Origin: Aquisediminimonas profunda
GTDB taxonomy: Bacteria; Pseudomonadota; Alphaproteobacteria; Sphingomonadales; Sphingomonadaceae
Assembly: GCF_019443285.1 (NCBI RefSeq)
Contig: NZ_CP080327.1
Location: 2,042,001-2,106,000 of the forward strand
Reading direction: 5' to 3'
Length of the DNA: 64,000 bases
The notes under the pieces were generated by a model. That model had not been told where the DNA came from and made no database searches. It saw nothing but the letters and a program-made list of their open reading frames with translations. This document shows, one piece after another, positions 44,513-53,414 of the stretch (positions are counted from its first letter, which is position 1; the number at the start of each line of letters is the position of its first letter). The translations under genes were made by a program, and so were the position numbers.

Positions 44513-46009
44513 ATGCGGCAGATTGATCATTTCATTTCAGGTGGTGCCGGTTCGGCATCCAAGCGCTTCGGCGATGTCTTCGATCCCAACAACGGAACTG
44601 TGCAGGCGCAAGTCGCCCTGGGCGATGCAGCCGTTCTTGAGCGCGCGGTGCAAGCGGCACTTGCTGCGCAGCCGGCCTGGGCCGCAACCAACCCTCAACG
44701 GCGCGCTCGGGTGATGTTCAACTTCAAGGCCTTGGTCGAGGCAAACATGGATGAGCTGGCGAACATGCTTTCCAGCGAGCACGGCAAGGTTATCGCTGAC
44801 TCCAAGGGCGATATACAGCGCGGTCTTGAAGTTATCGAATTCTGCTGCGGGATTCCGCATGTGCTCAAGGGTGAGTACACCCAGGGCGCAGGCCCGGGCA
44901 TCGATGTCTATTCGATGCGCCAGCCGCTTGGCATTGGTGCGGGCATCACGCCGTTCAACTTCCCGGCCATGATCCCGCTCTGGATGTCGGGTGTCGCGAT
45001 TGCGACCGGCAATGCGTTTATCATCAAACCGTCCGAACGCGACCCGTCAGTGCCAGTTCGGCTCGCGGAGCTTTTTATCGAAGCCGGTTTGCCTGAAGGC
45101 ATTTGCCAGGTTGTCCAGGGCGACAAGGAAATGGTCGACGCAATACTGGATCATCCCGCCATCAGCGCTGTCAGTTTTGTCGGCTCTTCCGACATTGCCC
45201 ATTATGTCTATCAGCGCGGTGTTGCGGCCGGAAAGCGCGTCCAGGCGATGGGCGGCGCGAAGAACCACGGCATTGTCATGCCCGATGCCGACCTCGACCA
45301 GGTGGTGAATGATCTTGCGGGCGCTGCCTTCGGTTCGGCTGGCGAACGCTGCATGGCGCTTCCCGTTGTCGTTCCGGTAGGAGACGAAACCGCAGACCGT
45401 CTGAAGGCGAAGCTAATTCCAGCGATCGAGGCTCTGAAGGTTGGCATCTCGACCGACACCGAAGCGCATTATGGACCTGTCGTCACGGCAGCGCACAAGG
45501 CGAAGGTGGAAGGCTGGATTCAGACCTGCATCAATGAGGGTGCGGAACTGGTGGTAGATGGTCGCGGCTTCAAACTGCAGGGCCATGAAGAAGGGTTCTT
45601 CATCGGGCCGACCCTGTTTGATCGCGTCACGACCGACATGTCATCCTATAAGGAAGAGATCTTCGGCCCTGTGCTGCAGATGGTTCGCGCACCCGATTTC
45701 GAGACTGCGCTCTCGCTTCCGTCGAAGCATCAATATGGCAATGGCGTCGCGATCTTCACGCGCAACGGACATGCGGCGCGCGAATTTGCCGCACGGGTCA
45801 ATGTTGGCATGGTCGGCATCAACGTGCCGATCCCTGTGCCGGTTGCCTATCACACATTCGGCGGGTGGAAGCGTTCGGCGTTTGGCGACACCAATCAGCA
45901 CGGCATGGAAGGTGTGAAGTTCTGGACAAAGGTCAAGACAATCACGGCACGCTGGCCGGATGGATCCCCGGATGGTGGCAATGCATTTGTGATTCCGACG
46001 ATGGGGTGA
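44513..46009 (+). CDS. mmsA: CoA-acylating methylmalonate-semialdehyde dehydrogenase
   Basis: 498 residues of the ALDH superfamily. It turns methylmalonate semialdehyde into propionyl-CoA with NAD and CoA, the last step of valine breakdown. MmsA marks: ITPFNFPAMIPLWM, KPSERDPSVP, SFVGSSDIAHYVY, GAKNHGIVMPDA and the catalytic Cys in GSAGERCMALPVVV. AAGGAG at 44498-44503 fixes the ATG at 44513. First gene of the eight-gene operon; the frame extends back to 44315 only antisense to the LysR gene. Confidence 0.96.
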   Translation: MRQIDHFISGGAGSASKRFGDVFDPNNGTVQAQVALGDAAVLERAVQAALAAQPAWAATNPQRRARVMFNFKALVEANMDELANMLSSEHGKVIADSKGDIQRGLEVIEFCCGIPHVLKGEYTQGAGPGIDVYSMRQPLGIGAGITPFNFPAMIPLWMSGVAIATGNAFIIKPSERDPSVPVRLAELFIEAGLPEGICQVVQGDKEMVDAILDHPAISAVSFVGSSDIAHYVYQRGVAAGKRVQAMGGAKNHGIVMPDADLDQVVNDLAGAAFGSAGERCMALPVVVPVGDETADRLKAKLIPAIEALKVGISTDTEAHYGPVVTAAHKAKVEGWIQTCINEGAELVVDGRGFKLQGHEEGFFIGPTLFDRVTTDMSSYKEEIFGPVLQMVRAPDFETALSLPSKHQYGNGVAIFTRNGHAAREFAARVNVGMVGINVPIPVPVAYHTFGGWKRSAFGDTNQHGMEGVKFWTKVKTITARWPDGSPDGGNAFVIPTMG

Positions 46010-46020
46010 CATGGGGTGAC
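46001..46020 (+). repeat. Tandem 10-bp duplication at the mmsA stop
   Basis: ATGGGGTGAC occurs twice in a row (46001-46010 and 46011-46020). The first copy contains the mmsA stop codon, and the second supplies the GGGG that serves as Shine-Dalgarno for the next gene starting at 46022. Confidence 0.7.
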
Positions 46021-46021
46021 C

Positions 46022-47167
46022 ATGACCAATCAATTCGACCTTACCGAAGACCAGCTTGCGATCCAGGACATGGCGCGCAAGTTCACGGCGGACAACATCA
46101 CGCCTTTTGCCTCCGAGTGGGATGAAAAGCATATTTTCCCCCGCGATACGATCAAGGCCGCGGCTGAGCTTGGCTTTGCCTCGATCTATGTTTCGGAGGA
46201 ATCTGGTGGCATCGGCCTCGGACGGCTCGAAGCGGCGCTGATCATGGAGGCGATGGCCTATGGCTGTCCGTCGACGAGCGCCTTCATTTCGATCCACAAT
46301 ATGTCCGCCTGGATGATCGACAGGTTTGGCTCTGACACGGTCAAGGCAAAATATCTGCCGGGACTCGTGAATATGGACCAGATCGCGTCCTATTGTCTGA
46401 CCGAGCCGTCCTCCGGTTCCGATGCCTCCGCGCTGAAAACCAAGGCTGTCCGCGACGGAAGCCATTATGTCGTCAGCGGGTCCAAAGCCTTTATCTCGGG
46501 TGGCGGTGCAAACGAAGTCTATGTCACCATGGTCCGCACCGGCGAAGATGGGCCAAAGGGCATTTCCTGCCTCGTCATTGAAAAGGATATGGACGGTGTC
46601 AGCTTTGGAGCCAATGAGCGTAAGCTCGGCTGGCATTCGCAGCCAACGGCACAGGTCAATTTCGACGCTGTGCGTGTTCCTGTGGATAACCTTGTGGGCG
46701 GAGAGGGGGAAGGTTTCCGTATCGCAATGATGGGGCTCGATGGTGGGCGGCTTAACATCGGGGCCTGCTCGCTCGGTGGGGCGCAACGTTGCCTTGATGA
46801 AGCCATCAAATACACAAAGGAACGCCAGCAGTTCGGTAAGCCAATTGCAGACTTCCAGAATACGCAGTTCATGCTTGCCGATATGGCCACAGACCTCGAA
46901 GCGTCTCGCGCCCTGCTTTACATGGCGGCTTGCAAAGTCACGGCAAATGCCCCCGACAAGACGAAATTCGCGGCGATGGCGAAGCGGCTGGCAACAGACA
47001 ATGGCTCGAAGATCGTCAATGATGCGCTGCAACTTCACGGTGGATACGGCTATTTGCAGGATTATCCTATTGAGCGCTTTTTCCGGGACCTTCGCGTCCA
47101 CCAGATTCTCGAAGGGACCAATCAGGTCATGCGGATGATCGTGGGACGGGAGCTGACGCGCCAATGA
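46022..47167 (+). CDS. Acyl-CoA dehydrogenase, probable isobutyryl-CoA dehydrogenase
   Basis: 381 residues with the full acyl-CoA dehydrogenase fold: TEPSSGSDASALKT (FAD contact), RQQFGKPIADFQNTQF, HGGYGYLQDYPIERFFRD and the catalytic Glu in ILEGTNQVMR, the short-chain-type position. In this operon it should oxidise isobutyryl-CoA to methacrylyl-CoA. The start at 46022 is preceded by GGGG in a duplicated decamer. It overlaps the next gene by 4 bases. Branched-chain specificity is inferred from context. Confidence 0.92.
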   Translation: MTNQFDLTEDQLAIQDMARKFTADNITPFASEWDEKHIFPRDTIKAAAELGFASIYVSEESGGIGLGRLEAALIMEAMAYGCPSTSAFISIHNMSAWMIDRFGSDTVKAKYLPGLVNMDQIASYCLTEPSSGSDASALKTKAVRDGSHYVVSGSKAFISGGGANEVYVTMVRTGEDGPKGISCLVIEKDMDGVSFGANERKLGWHSQPTAQVNFDAVRVPVDNLVGGEGEGFRIAMMGLDGGRLNIGACSLGGAQRCLDEAIKYTKERQQFGKPIADFQNTQFMLADMATDLEASRALLYMAACKVTANAPDKTKFAAMAKRLATDNGSKIVNDALQLHGGYGYLQDYPIERFFRDLRVHQILEGTNQVMRMIVGRELTRQ

Positions 47168-48207
47168 CCCTGGACATCCTCGCGCAGGTCGAAGGCAAGG
47201 CTGGGCGGATCAGCCTGAACCGGCCTGCCGCGCTTCACGCGCTCAATATCGATATGGTTCATGAAATGACCGCCCAGCTTCTCGCATGGAGATCCGACCG
47301 GCAGGTCGCCTGCGTCATGATCGATCATTCGGAAGGGCGGGGCTTCTGTGCAGGCGGGGATATTCGCTTCCTTCAGGAATCGGCATTGAAAGATGGCGTC
47401 GAAGGGCGCCGATTCTTTCACGACGAATATCAGCTCAACCATTTGCTGTTCGAATATGAAAAGCCGGTCATTGCCTTCATGGACGGGATCACAATGGGCG
47501 GCGGCGTTGGCATTTCACAGCCCGCCAAATTCCGCATCGCGACAGAGAATACCCGATTTGCAATGCCGGAAACCGGAATTGGGCTTTTTCCCGATGTTGG
47601 CGGCGGATGGCATCTCTCACGGCTCGAAGGGCGTCTTGGGCGATTCCTCGCCTTGACCGGCGCGCGGCTCGACGGGGCCGAATGCCTCGCCATCGGGCTG
47701 GCGACCCACTACCTGGCCGCAGAATCTCTCGGAGAAGCCAAGTCCCGCATTGCAGAAGATCCGGACCGCATCGAGGGCATATTGGGCCAATTGTCTGTGA
47801 AGCCACCGGAAGCCCGGATTGTCGAAAATATCGCGACAATCAACCGGCTATTCGCGTCAGATCGTTACGAGGATATTCTTGCAGCACTCGAGGCCGATGG
47901 GTCCGAATGGGCGGCCAAGGAACTCGCAACGCTTTCAACCAAGTCTCCCCAGACCTGCAAGGTCGCTCTGCGGCAATTGGCTGAAGGCGCAAAAATGGCG
48001 TCATTTGCTGACAACATGGTCATGGAATTTCGGATCGGATCGCGGGTGCTGGTGCGTCACGATTTCATTGAAGGTGTGCGGGCCGTGATTGTGGACAAGG
48101 ACAATGCCCCCAAGTGGGATCCGTCCACACCTGAAGGTGTGACCGACGCCTTGCTGGATGAAATTTTTGCGCCGTTGCCAGCGGAAGAGGAGTGGAAGCC
48201 ACTATGA
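47164..48207 (+). CDS. 3-hydroxyisobutyryl-CoA hydrolase (crotonase fold)
   Basis: 347 residues, longer than enoyl-CoA hydratases because of the HIBCH C-terminal part. [28 protein letters not shown] and the catalytic Glu and Asp in [21 protein letters not shown] are those of HIBYL-CoA hydrolase. It frees 3-hydroxyisobutyrate from its CoA ester and avoids build-up of toxic methacrylyl-CoA. ATGA overlaps on both sides show tight coupling in the operon. Confidence 0.93.
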   Translation: MTLDILAQVEGKAGRISLNRPAALHALNIDMVHEMTAQLLAWRSDRQVACVMIDHSEGRGFCAGGDIRFLQESALKDGVEGRRFFHDEYQLNHLLFEYEKPVIAFMDGITMGGGVGISQPAKFRIATENTRFAMPETGIGLFPDVGGGWHLSRLEGRLGRFLALTGARLDGAECLAIGLATHYLAAESLGEAKSRIAEDPDRIEGILGQLSVKPPEARIVENIATINRLFASDRYEDILAALEADGSEWAAKELATLSTKSPQTCKVALRQLAEGAKMASFADNMVMEFRIGSRVLVRHDFIEGVRAVIVDKDNAPKWDPSTPEGVTDALLDEIFAPLPAEEEWKPL

Positions 48208-48977
48208 GTTATGAAACGATTCTCGTTGAGCAGAAGGGCGCAGTCACGCTCATCACGCTCAATCGTCCGCAGGCGCTGAATGCCCTCAACAGCCAGGTGC
48301 TGGCTGAACTTATCGACGCCTTTGGCGCGTTCGATGCCGATGATAGTCAGCGATGTGCAATTCTGACCGGTTCGGAAAAGGCCTTCGCTGCCGGCGCCGA
48401 CATCAAGGAGATGCAGAGCCAATCCTTTGCGGACATGTACGGCGGCAATTTCTTTGCCGGTTACGACCGCGTGACGGCGACCCGGAAACCCTGGATTGCT
48501 GCCGTGTCTGGCTTTGCGTTGGGCGGTGGCTGCGAATTGGCGATGATGGCGGACTTCATCATCGCGGGTGACAATGCCAAGTTTGGCCAGCCGGAGATCA
48601 AGCTTGCCGTGACGCCGGGCATGGGTGGTTCGCAACGCCTGACGCGTGCGATCGGCAAGGCAAAATCGATGGAAATGTGCCTGACCGGCCGGATGATGGA
48701 TGCGGCTGAAGCGGAGCGTTCGGGCCTAGTCGCCCGCGTCGTGCCGACTGCCGATTTGATTGCAGAAGCCTTGAAGACAGCCGAGGTCGTTGCTTCAATG
48801 GCGCCACTGGCGACAATAGCGACGAAGGAAATGGTCAACGCCGCTTATGAGATGACTCTGCAACAGGGCGTGGTCTTCGAACGTCGTCTGTTCCACGGAT
48901 TGTTTGGCAGCGAAGACCAGAAAGAAGGCATGGCCGCCTTTATTGAAAAGCGGCCTGGGAATTGGACAGGCAAATGA
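48204..48977 (+). CDS. Enoyl-CoA hydratase (methacrylyl-CoA hydratase in context)
   Basis: 257 residues, classical crotonase. Both catalytic Glu are visible: in [20 protein letters not shown] and in [18 protein letters not shown]. The oxyanion-hole parts [11 protein letters not shown] and [11 protein letters not shown] are present. In the operon it should hydrate methacrylyl-CoA to 3-hydroxyisobutyryl-CoA. It overlaps the hydrolase and mmsB genes by 4 bases each. Confidence 0.93.
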   Translation: MSYETILVEQKGAVTLITLNRPQALNALNSQVLAELIDAFGAFDADDSQRCAILTGSEKAFAAGADIKEMQSQSFADMYGGNFFAGYDRVTATRKPWIAAVSGFALGGGCELAMMADFIIAGDNAKFGQPEIKLAVTPGMGGSQRLTRAIGKAKSMEMCLTGRMMDAAEAERSGLVARVVPTADLIAEALKTAEVVASMAPLATIATKEMVNAAYEMTLQQGVVFERRLFHGLFGSEDQKEGMAAFIEKRPGNWTGK

Positions 48978-49849
48978 GCACAATTGCATTTATCGGCCTC
49001 GGCAACATGGGCGGCGGCATGGCGGCCAACCTTGTAAAGGCAGGCCATAGCGTCAACGCGTTCGATCTCGTCGAATCCGCTCTTTCACGAGCGGCGGAGA
49101 ACGGATGCAAGACCTTCTCCAATGTCCGCGAGGCAGTCGCAGGGGTCGATGCCGTCGTCACAATGCTGCCCAACGGCAAGATCGTCGAGACTGTGTATGA
49201 GAATGATGTGATTGGTCATGCGCCATCCAATGCAATTCTGCTTGATTGCTCGACAATTGACGTCGCAACCGCGCGCAAGGTCAGCGCAGATGCCGCCGCA
49301 AAGGGCTATGACATGGTGGATGCTCCGGTTTCAGGCGGCATCGCTGCTGCCAATGGCGGAACGCTGACCTTCATGGTTGGCGGCACCGAAAAATCCTTTG
49401 CGCGCGCCGAACCGATCCTTGCCAAAATGGGCAAGGCCGTGATTCATGCTGGCGAAAGCGGGGCAGGGCAGGCCGCAAAGATCTGCAACAACATGCTGCT
49501 CGGAGCGTCCATGATCGCGACCTGCGAGGCCTTTGAACTCGCACGCAAGCTCGGGCTCGATCTGCAGACGTTCTTTGACATTTCATCAAAGGCATCGGGT
49601 CAGAACTGGTCCATGACGAGCTACTGCCCCGTTCCGGGTGTCGGCCCGCAGACGCCGGCGGACAATGGCTATCAGGGCGGATTTGCCACGGCCCTGATGC
49701 TCAAGGACCTGAAACTGGCCATGGAAGCGGCGCAATCGGTTGACGCAGACGTGCCCATGGGCCATCGCGCAGCCGAACTCTATCAGGCGTTCGCGGACGC
49801 CGGATCGGGTGGGCTGGACTTCTCGGCCATCATCAAGACCCTGGAATAG
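48974..49849 (+). CDS. mmsB: 3-hydroxyisobutyrate dehydrogenase
   Basis: 291 residues. NAD-binding [19 protein letters not shown] at the N-terminus, substrate motif [20 protein letters not shown], and the catalytic Lys region [18 protein letters not shown]. It oxidises 3-hydroxyisobutyrate to methylmalonate semialdehyde, the substrate of MmsA. Start at 48974 overlaps the hydratase stop by 4 bases. Confidence 0.95.
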   Translation: MSTIAFIGLGNMGGGMAANLVKAGHSVNAFDLVESALSRAAENGCKTFSNVREAVAGVDAVVTMLPNGKIVETVYENDVIGHAPSNAILLDCSTIDVATARKVSADAAAKGYDMVDAPVSGGIAAANGGTLTFMVGGTEKSFARAEPILAKMGKAVIHAGESGAGQAAKICNNMLLGASMIATCEAFELARKLGLDLQTFFDISSKASGQNWSMTSYCPVPGVGPQTPADNGYQGGFATALMLKDLKLAMEAAQSVDADVPMGHRAAELYQAFADAGSGGLDFSAIIKTLE

Positions 49850-49856
49850 GGCAGGC

Positions 49857-49863
49857 AAGGAGG
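49857..49863 (+). promoter_or_regulatory. Strong Shine-Dalgarno deciding a TTG start
   Basis: AAGGAGG ends 6 bases before the TTG at 49870. There is no ATG or GTG near this spacing, so it fixes the TTG as the start of the second crotonase gene. Confidence 0.8.
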
Positions 49864-49869
49864 CCAGAT

Positions 49870-50670
49870 TTGACGTCACCCCTTCTGATCGAGCGGCAGG
49901 GCGCGGTCCTTACGGTCACACTCAACCAGCCGGAGCGGCGAAATCCCATTTCGGACCAGGTCATGGTCGAAGCGTTGCTTGCCGCAATGCAGGATGCGGA
50001 TGCAGACATTGGCGTTCGGGCTGTCATCCTGACTGGCGCTGGGTCTGCCTTCTCCTCAGGTGGCGACCTCAAGCAGATGAAGGCAGGGTCGGGCCTGCGC
50101 GCCCAATTGCCGGCACAAACCCGTCGCAACTACAAAACCGGAATCCAGCGACTGCCGCTTGCCTTTCAAGCGCTTGAAGTGCCCGTGATTGCTGCGGTCA
50201 ACGGCCCCGCGATCGGGGCTGGCCTCGACCTGGCGACAATGTGCGACATCCGCATTGCGGGTGAGAGCGCAAAATTCGCCGAGAGTTTTGTCAAGGTCGG
50301 CATTGTTCCGGGAGATGGCGGCGCTTGGCTATTGCCGCGCATTGTAGGATTTTCTCGGGCGACGGAACTGGCATTGACCGGCGAGATGTTCGACGCGCAA
50401 ACAGCTTTGGCCTATGGCCTTGTCTCGCACGTGGTGCCTGATGATCAGCTCCTGACCAAGGCAATGGACATTGCGCTCAAGATTGCGGCCAATCCGCCCC
50501 ACGCCGTCCGGATGACGAAAAGGCTCCTGCGCGAGGGGCAGACGGCGACGCTTGCCAACATCCTTGAAATGTCAGCGGCGATGCAATCGCTTGCACACGC
50601 AACGAAAGACAATGACGAAGCGATCGACGCGTTCATTGAAAAGCGCGCACCGGTCTTTCGCGGCGAATGA
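49870..50670 (+). CDS. Enoyl-CoA hydratase/isomerase family protein (TTG start)
   Basis: 266 residues, crotonase fold: FSSGGDLKQMKAG and AIGAGLDLATMCDIRIAG form the oxyanion region. At the first catalytic Glu of true hydratases it has FAESFVKVG (no Glu in that place) followed by VPGDGGAWLLPRIVG, so it resembles PaaG/isomerase-like members more than standard hydratases; a Glu is kept in ATELALTG. The reaction is unknown. It begins the second half of the operon and overlaps the following acyl-CoA dehydrogenase by 4 bases. Confidence 0.88.
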   Translation: MTSPLLIERQGAVLTVTLNQPERRNPISDQVMVEALLAAMQDADADIGVRAVILTGAGSAFSSGGDLKQMKAGSGLRAQLPAQTRRNYKTGIQRLPLAFQALEVPVIAAVNGPAIGAGLDLATMCDIRIAGESAKFAESFVKVGIVPGDGGAWLLPRIVGFSRATELALTGEMFDAQTALAYGLVSHVVPDDQLLTKAMDIALKIAANPPHAVRMTKRLLREGQTATLANILEMSAAMQSLAHATKDNDEAIDAFIEKRAPVFRGE

Positions 50671-51818
50671 ACTTCGACCATCTGACCTTGTCCGAAATCC
50701 CCGCAACGGATGAGGAGTTGCGTCCGGCGATTAGAGAACTCATCACAGCGCATATCGGTAGTATGCCGCTTCACAAGCGGGCGCGAACGTGGATGGGCGG
50801 CGATGCGGTTTTCAGCCGCGCCATGGGTAAGGCGGGATTTCTCGGCCTCACCCTGCCAAGGAAATACGGCGGTGCCGAGCGCGGCCCCCTCGCGCGCTTT
50901 GTCGTGGTCGAGGAGCTTTTGTGCGCAGGGGCGCCAGTCGGCATGCACTGGATCGCGGACCGTCAGAGCGCTCTTGTCATTCTCAAGTTCGGAACAGAGG
51001 CCCAGCGCGAAAAATATCTTCCCAGAATCTGCCGCGGAGAGATGTATTTCTGCATCGGCATGAGCGAGCCTGGATCGGGTTCGGATCTTGCGTCAGTCCG
51101 GTCGCGGGCCGAGCGAACAGAAAATGGTTGGCGGCTGAATGGGCAGAAGGTGTGGACATCAGGCGCTCACCATGCCCATTACATGATTGCGCTGGTCCGG
51201 ACGTCGGGCGAACCTGCAGATCGGAACCAGGGCCTTTCGCAATTGCTCGTCGATTTGAAGGCTCCCGGCGTTACGATCCGCCCCGTGCCCGATCTCAACG
51301 GCGATCATGATTTCAACGAAGTCTTTTTTGACAATGTGGAGCTTCCTCACGATGCGCTGCTGGGCGAAGAAGGGGCGGGTTGGTCTCAGGTCACGGCAGA
51401 GCTGGCTTACGAGCGGAGCGGGCCTGAGCGGATTTATTCCAGCGCCGTCCTCCTCGATGCCTGGATCCAGCATGTCGCGCGGCAACCGCAGTGTGAAGCG
51501 CGCCAGCGGCTCATTGGGTCCCTGACGGCCCAGCTAGTGGTCCTTCGTGAATTGTCCGTGGCTGTGACGTCGCGCCTTGCGGCTGGCGAGCAGCCCGTGG
51601 TCGAGGCGTCGCTGGTCAAGGATCTTGGCGCGACGTTCGAGCAATCCGTGCCCACATTGATTGCGGATGATCTAGCCAGTCATCCCGAGGAATCGGTCGA
51701 ACCCGAACTTTGGCACGCCATCATGACAGTGACGCATATTGCGCCTGCATTCTCCTTGCGCGGCGGGACCCGCGAAATCCTGCGCGGGATCATTGCGCGC
51801 GGAATGGGGCTTCGCTGA
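50667..51818 (+). CDS. Acyl-CoA dehydrogenase, probable large subunit of a heteromer
   Basis: 383 residues with N-terminal helical, middle beta (CIGMSEPGSGSDLASVRSRA, GQKVWTSGAHHAHYMIALVR) and C-terminal helical domains. The likely catalytic Glu is in LAYERSGPERI, the position used in IVD-like and mycobacterial ChsE-type enzymes; the C-terminal position has GGT in place of EGT. The FAD-binding RxQFG motif of the C-terminal domain is missing (CEARQRLIGSLTAQL). The next gene, overlapping by one base, encodes a short homolog that has this motif, so the two probably form one enzyme. Confidence 0.85.
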   Translation: MNFDHLTLSEIPATDEELRPAIRELITAHIGSMPLHKRARTWMGGDAVFSRAMGKAGFLGLTLPRKYGGAERGPLARFVVVEELLCAGAPVGMHWIADRQSALVILKFGTEAQREKYLPRICRGEMYFCIGMSEPGSGSDLASVRSRAERTENGWRLNGQKVWTSGAHHAHYMIALVRTSGEPADRNQGLSQLLVDLKAPGVTIRPVPDLNGDHDFNEVFFDNVELPHDALLGEEGAGWSQVTAELAYERSGPERIYSSAVLLDAWIQHVARQPQCEARQRLIGSLTAQLVVLRELSVAVTSRLAAGEQPVVEASLVKDLGATFEQSVPTLIADDLASHPEESVEPELWHAIMTVTHIAPAFSLRGGTREILRGIIARGMGLR

Positions 51819-52537
51819 TGGATGAGCTGCTCGGGCCATTTGAACAAATGCTCGCTTCTGTCGCGGGGCGGAGCGTGGACTCTGCCGCTCAATGGAAAGC
51901 AATCGAAGAGTCAGGTTATCTTGATGCGCTCGTGCCCGAAGTGTCTGGCGGAGCTGGACTGTCTCTGTCTGACGTCGAACCGCTGATCCGCGCCACAGGC
52001 CGATTCGCGATTGCGGCACCGGTCGCGGAAACGATGGCCAGAAGAGCCTTGGGCGTCGATATACTGGAACGTCCGCTATCAGCTATCCTCGCAGTCGCCG
52101 AAATCGCGGGCCTTGCCGAGAAAATTCTCGAGATGAGCCTGTCCTACGCCAATGATCGCGTACAATTCGGAAAGCCGATCGGGAAATTGCAGGTTATCCA
52201 GCAACAACTTGCGGTGATGGGCGAACAGGTCCTGATGACCCGGATGGCTTCGCAGATCGGTTGCGCCCAAGGGCTTGCACCGTCGCCCGAAGTCGCAGCT
52301 GTTTCGAAGCAAGTTGCGAGCGCGACAGTTCCTCAGATTGCGTCAATTGCACATGCAGTGCACGGCGCAATCGGGATCACTGAAGAGTTTGACCTCCAAC
52401 GCTATACGCGCCGGCTGCATGCCCTGCGTCTTGCGCACGGTTCCGAGGGTTATTGGGCGAATTTTGTCGGCAAAGCCCGTCTTCAGTCAGACAGGCAATC
52501 GAGCGTCGAATTCATTCTTTCGCTCCGAAAATCCTGA
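51818..52537 (+). CDS. Short acyl-CoA dehydrogenase homolog, probable small subunit
   Basis: 239 residues instead of about 380. An N-terminal helical part (1-65, ESGYLDALVPEVSGGAGLS) joins almost directly to the C-terminal four-helix domain, with the middle beta domain missing. It has ANDRVQFGKPIGKLQVIQQQ, the FAD-binding Arg motif absent from the partner, and HAVHGAIGITEEFDL. No catalytic Glu is seen. The layout matches known heteromeric acyl-CoA dehydrogenases where each subunit gives half of the site. The frame is intact, so it is not a pseudogene. Last gene of the operon. Confidence 0.8.
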   Translation: MDELLGPFEQMLASVAGRSVDSAAQWKAIEESGYLDALVPEVSGGAGLSLSDVEPLIRATGRFAIAAPVAETMARRALGVDILERPLSAILAVAEIAGLAEKILEMSLSYANDRVQFGKPIGKLQVIQQQLAVMGEQVLMTRMASQIGCAQGLAPSPEVAAVSKQVASATVPQIASIAHAVHGAIGITEEFDLQRYTRRLHALRLAHGSEGYWANFVGKARLQSDRQSSVEFILSLRKS

Positions 52538-52550
52538 CCCTGGCGCGCAG

Positions 52551-53414
52551 CTAGACTACGCCAAAAGTCCATCCTTCGGTCTCAGCCACGGATTCAAGTC
52601 CGGTTGGAACCCAGATCGCCTCGGAATGAGCAACCGCGCGAAGCCAAGCAGCAGTCAGGATCGCATCGGTCGCATGGTCTGAGTAATGCGTCATGGGTTC
52701 ATGATGGCTACTGCCCAGGGCGTGGAGAGCAACGTCAAGCGCGTGCCCGTCACGGATTTTGCTCCGCCCCTTGGGGATGCGTGCTGCCCGTGCCGCAAGG
52801 CTGGTATAGATTTCCACAATGACCGAGCCTGTCTTGGGCAGTGGATCGAATGGCCAGATGGGGACGGCACCGCCAATCCGGTGCAACATGCGCATCGCAG
52901 TCAGGCTCGACTTTCCAACCTGCGCCGCACCAACGAGATTGAAGCAGCTATAGGGCGAAAGCTGAAAGTCGCGCTGACGATGCTCGACAAGGCGAAAGCG
53001 TCCGGGTCCGGTCCCGAAGCGGTCTCCTGTTCCCTTGCCCTGCCGGCGAAAATAGCGGCTGGCCACCCCGTGAGAAACGAAGCTGTTGACCGATAGGTAG
53101 GGATCGGATGCGCTGAGCCGTTCCACGAACTGCCAAAGCGCACGCGCATTGCTGGGACTTTCCTCCCAACTGGGAAAATAGGCACCGCCATCGATGAAGG
53201 GCAGGCCGGGCGACACGTCAAAGCCGATGATTGTGTCAGAGGGCATTTCGCGCAACACCCAGTCGAGCACATCCTCCCTTGACCAGATATGGCCGGGGCG
53301 AACGAGCCGGGGGGCGTCCTTGCCCGGCGTGCAGATCGCGATGGCAATGCCGCGTTGCCTCGGCCCAGCCGCGCCAGACCAGTCAACCACGGCAAAATGC
53401 TCGAAAGACCTCAT
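52551..53414 (-). CDS. DUF429-like protein (probable RNase H fold)
   Basis: 287 residues. The first strand AVVDWSGAAGPRQRGIAIA, the IIGFDVSPGLPF segment and the C-terminal DHATDAILTAAWLRAVA resemble the DUF429 group of predicted RNase H-fold nucleases, with acidic residues in the expected strands (Asp11, the Asp of GFD, the Asp of ATDA). No activity is known. It overlaps the quinone-oxidoreductase gene by 4 bases and is the last gene of the rarA operon, which hints at a nucleic-acid role. Confidence 0.6.
   Translation of the reverse strand: MRSFEHFAVVDWSGAAGPRQRGIAIAICTPGKDAPRLVRPGHIWSREDVLDWVLREMPSDTIIGFDVSPGLPFIDGGAYFPSWEESPSNARALWQFVERLSASDPYLSVNSFVSHGVASRYFRRQGKGTGDRFGTGPGRFRLVEHRQRDFQLSPYSCFNLVGAAQVGKSSLTAMRMLHRIGGAVPIWPFDPLPKTGSVIVEIYTSLAARAARIPKGRSKIRDGHALDVALHALGSSHHEPMTHYSDHATDAILTAAWLRAVAHSEAIWVPTGLESVAETEGWTFGVV

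Noticed and set aside
45641-47164. 507-codon open frame on the minus strand
   Set aside because: Antisense to mmsA and the acyl-CoA dehydrogenase; its translation shows no known domain and the plus-strand genes are certain.
51818-52537. Short acyl-CoA dehydrogenase as a pseudogene
   Set aside because: The frame is intact, overlaps its partner by one base and keeps conserved FAD and C-terminal motifs, so a small subunit is more likely.
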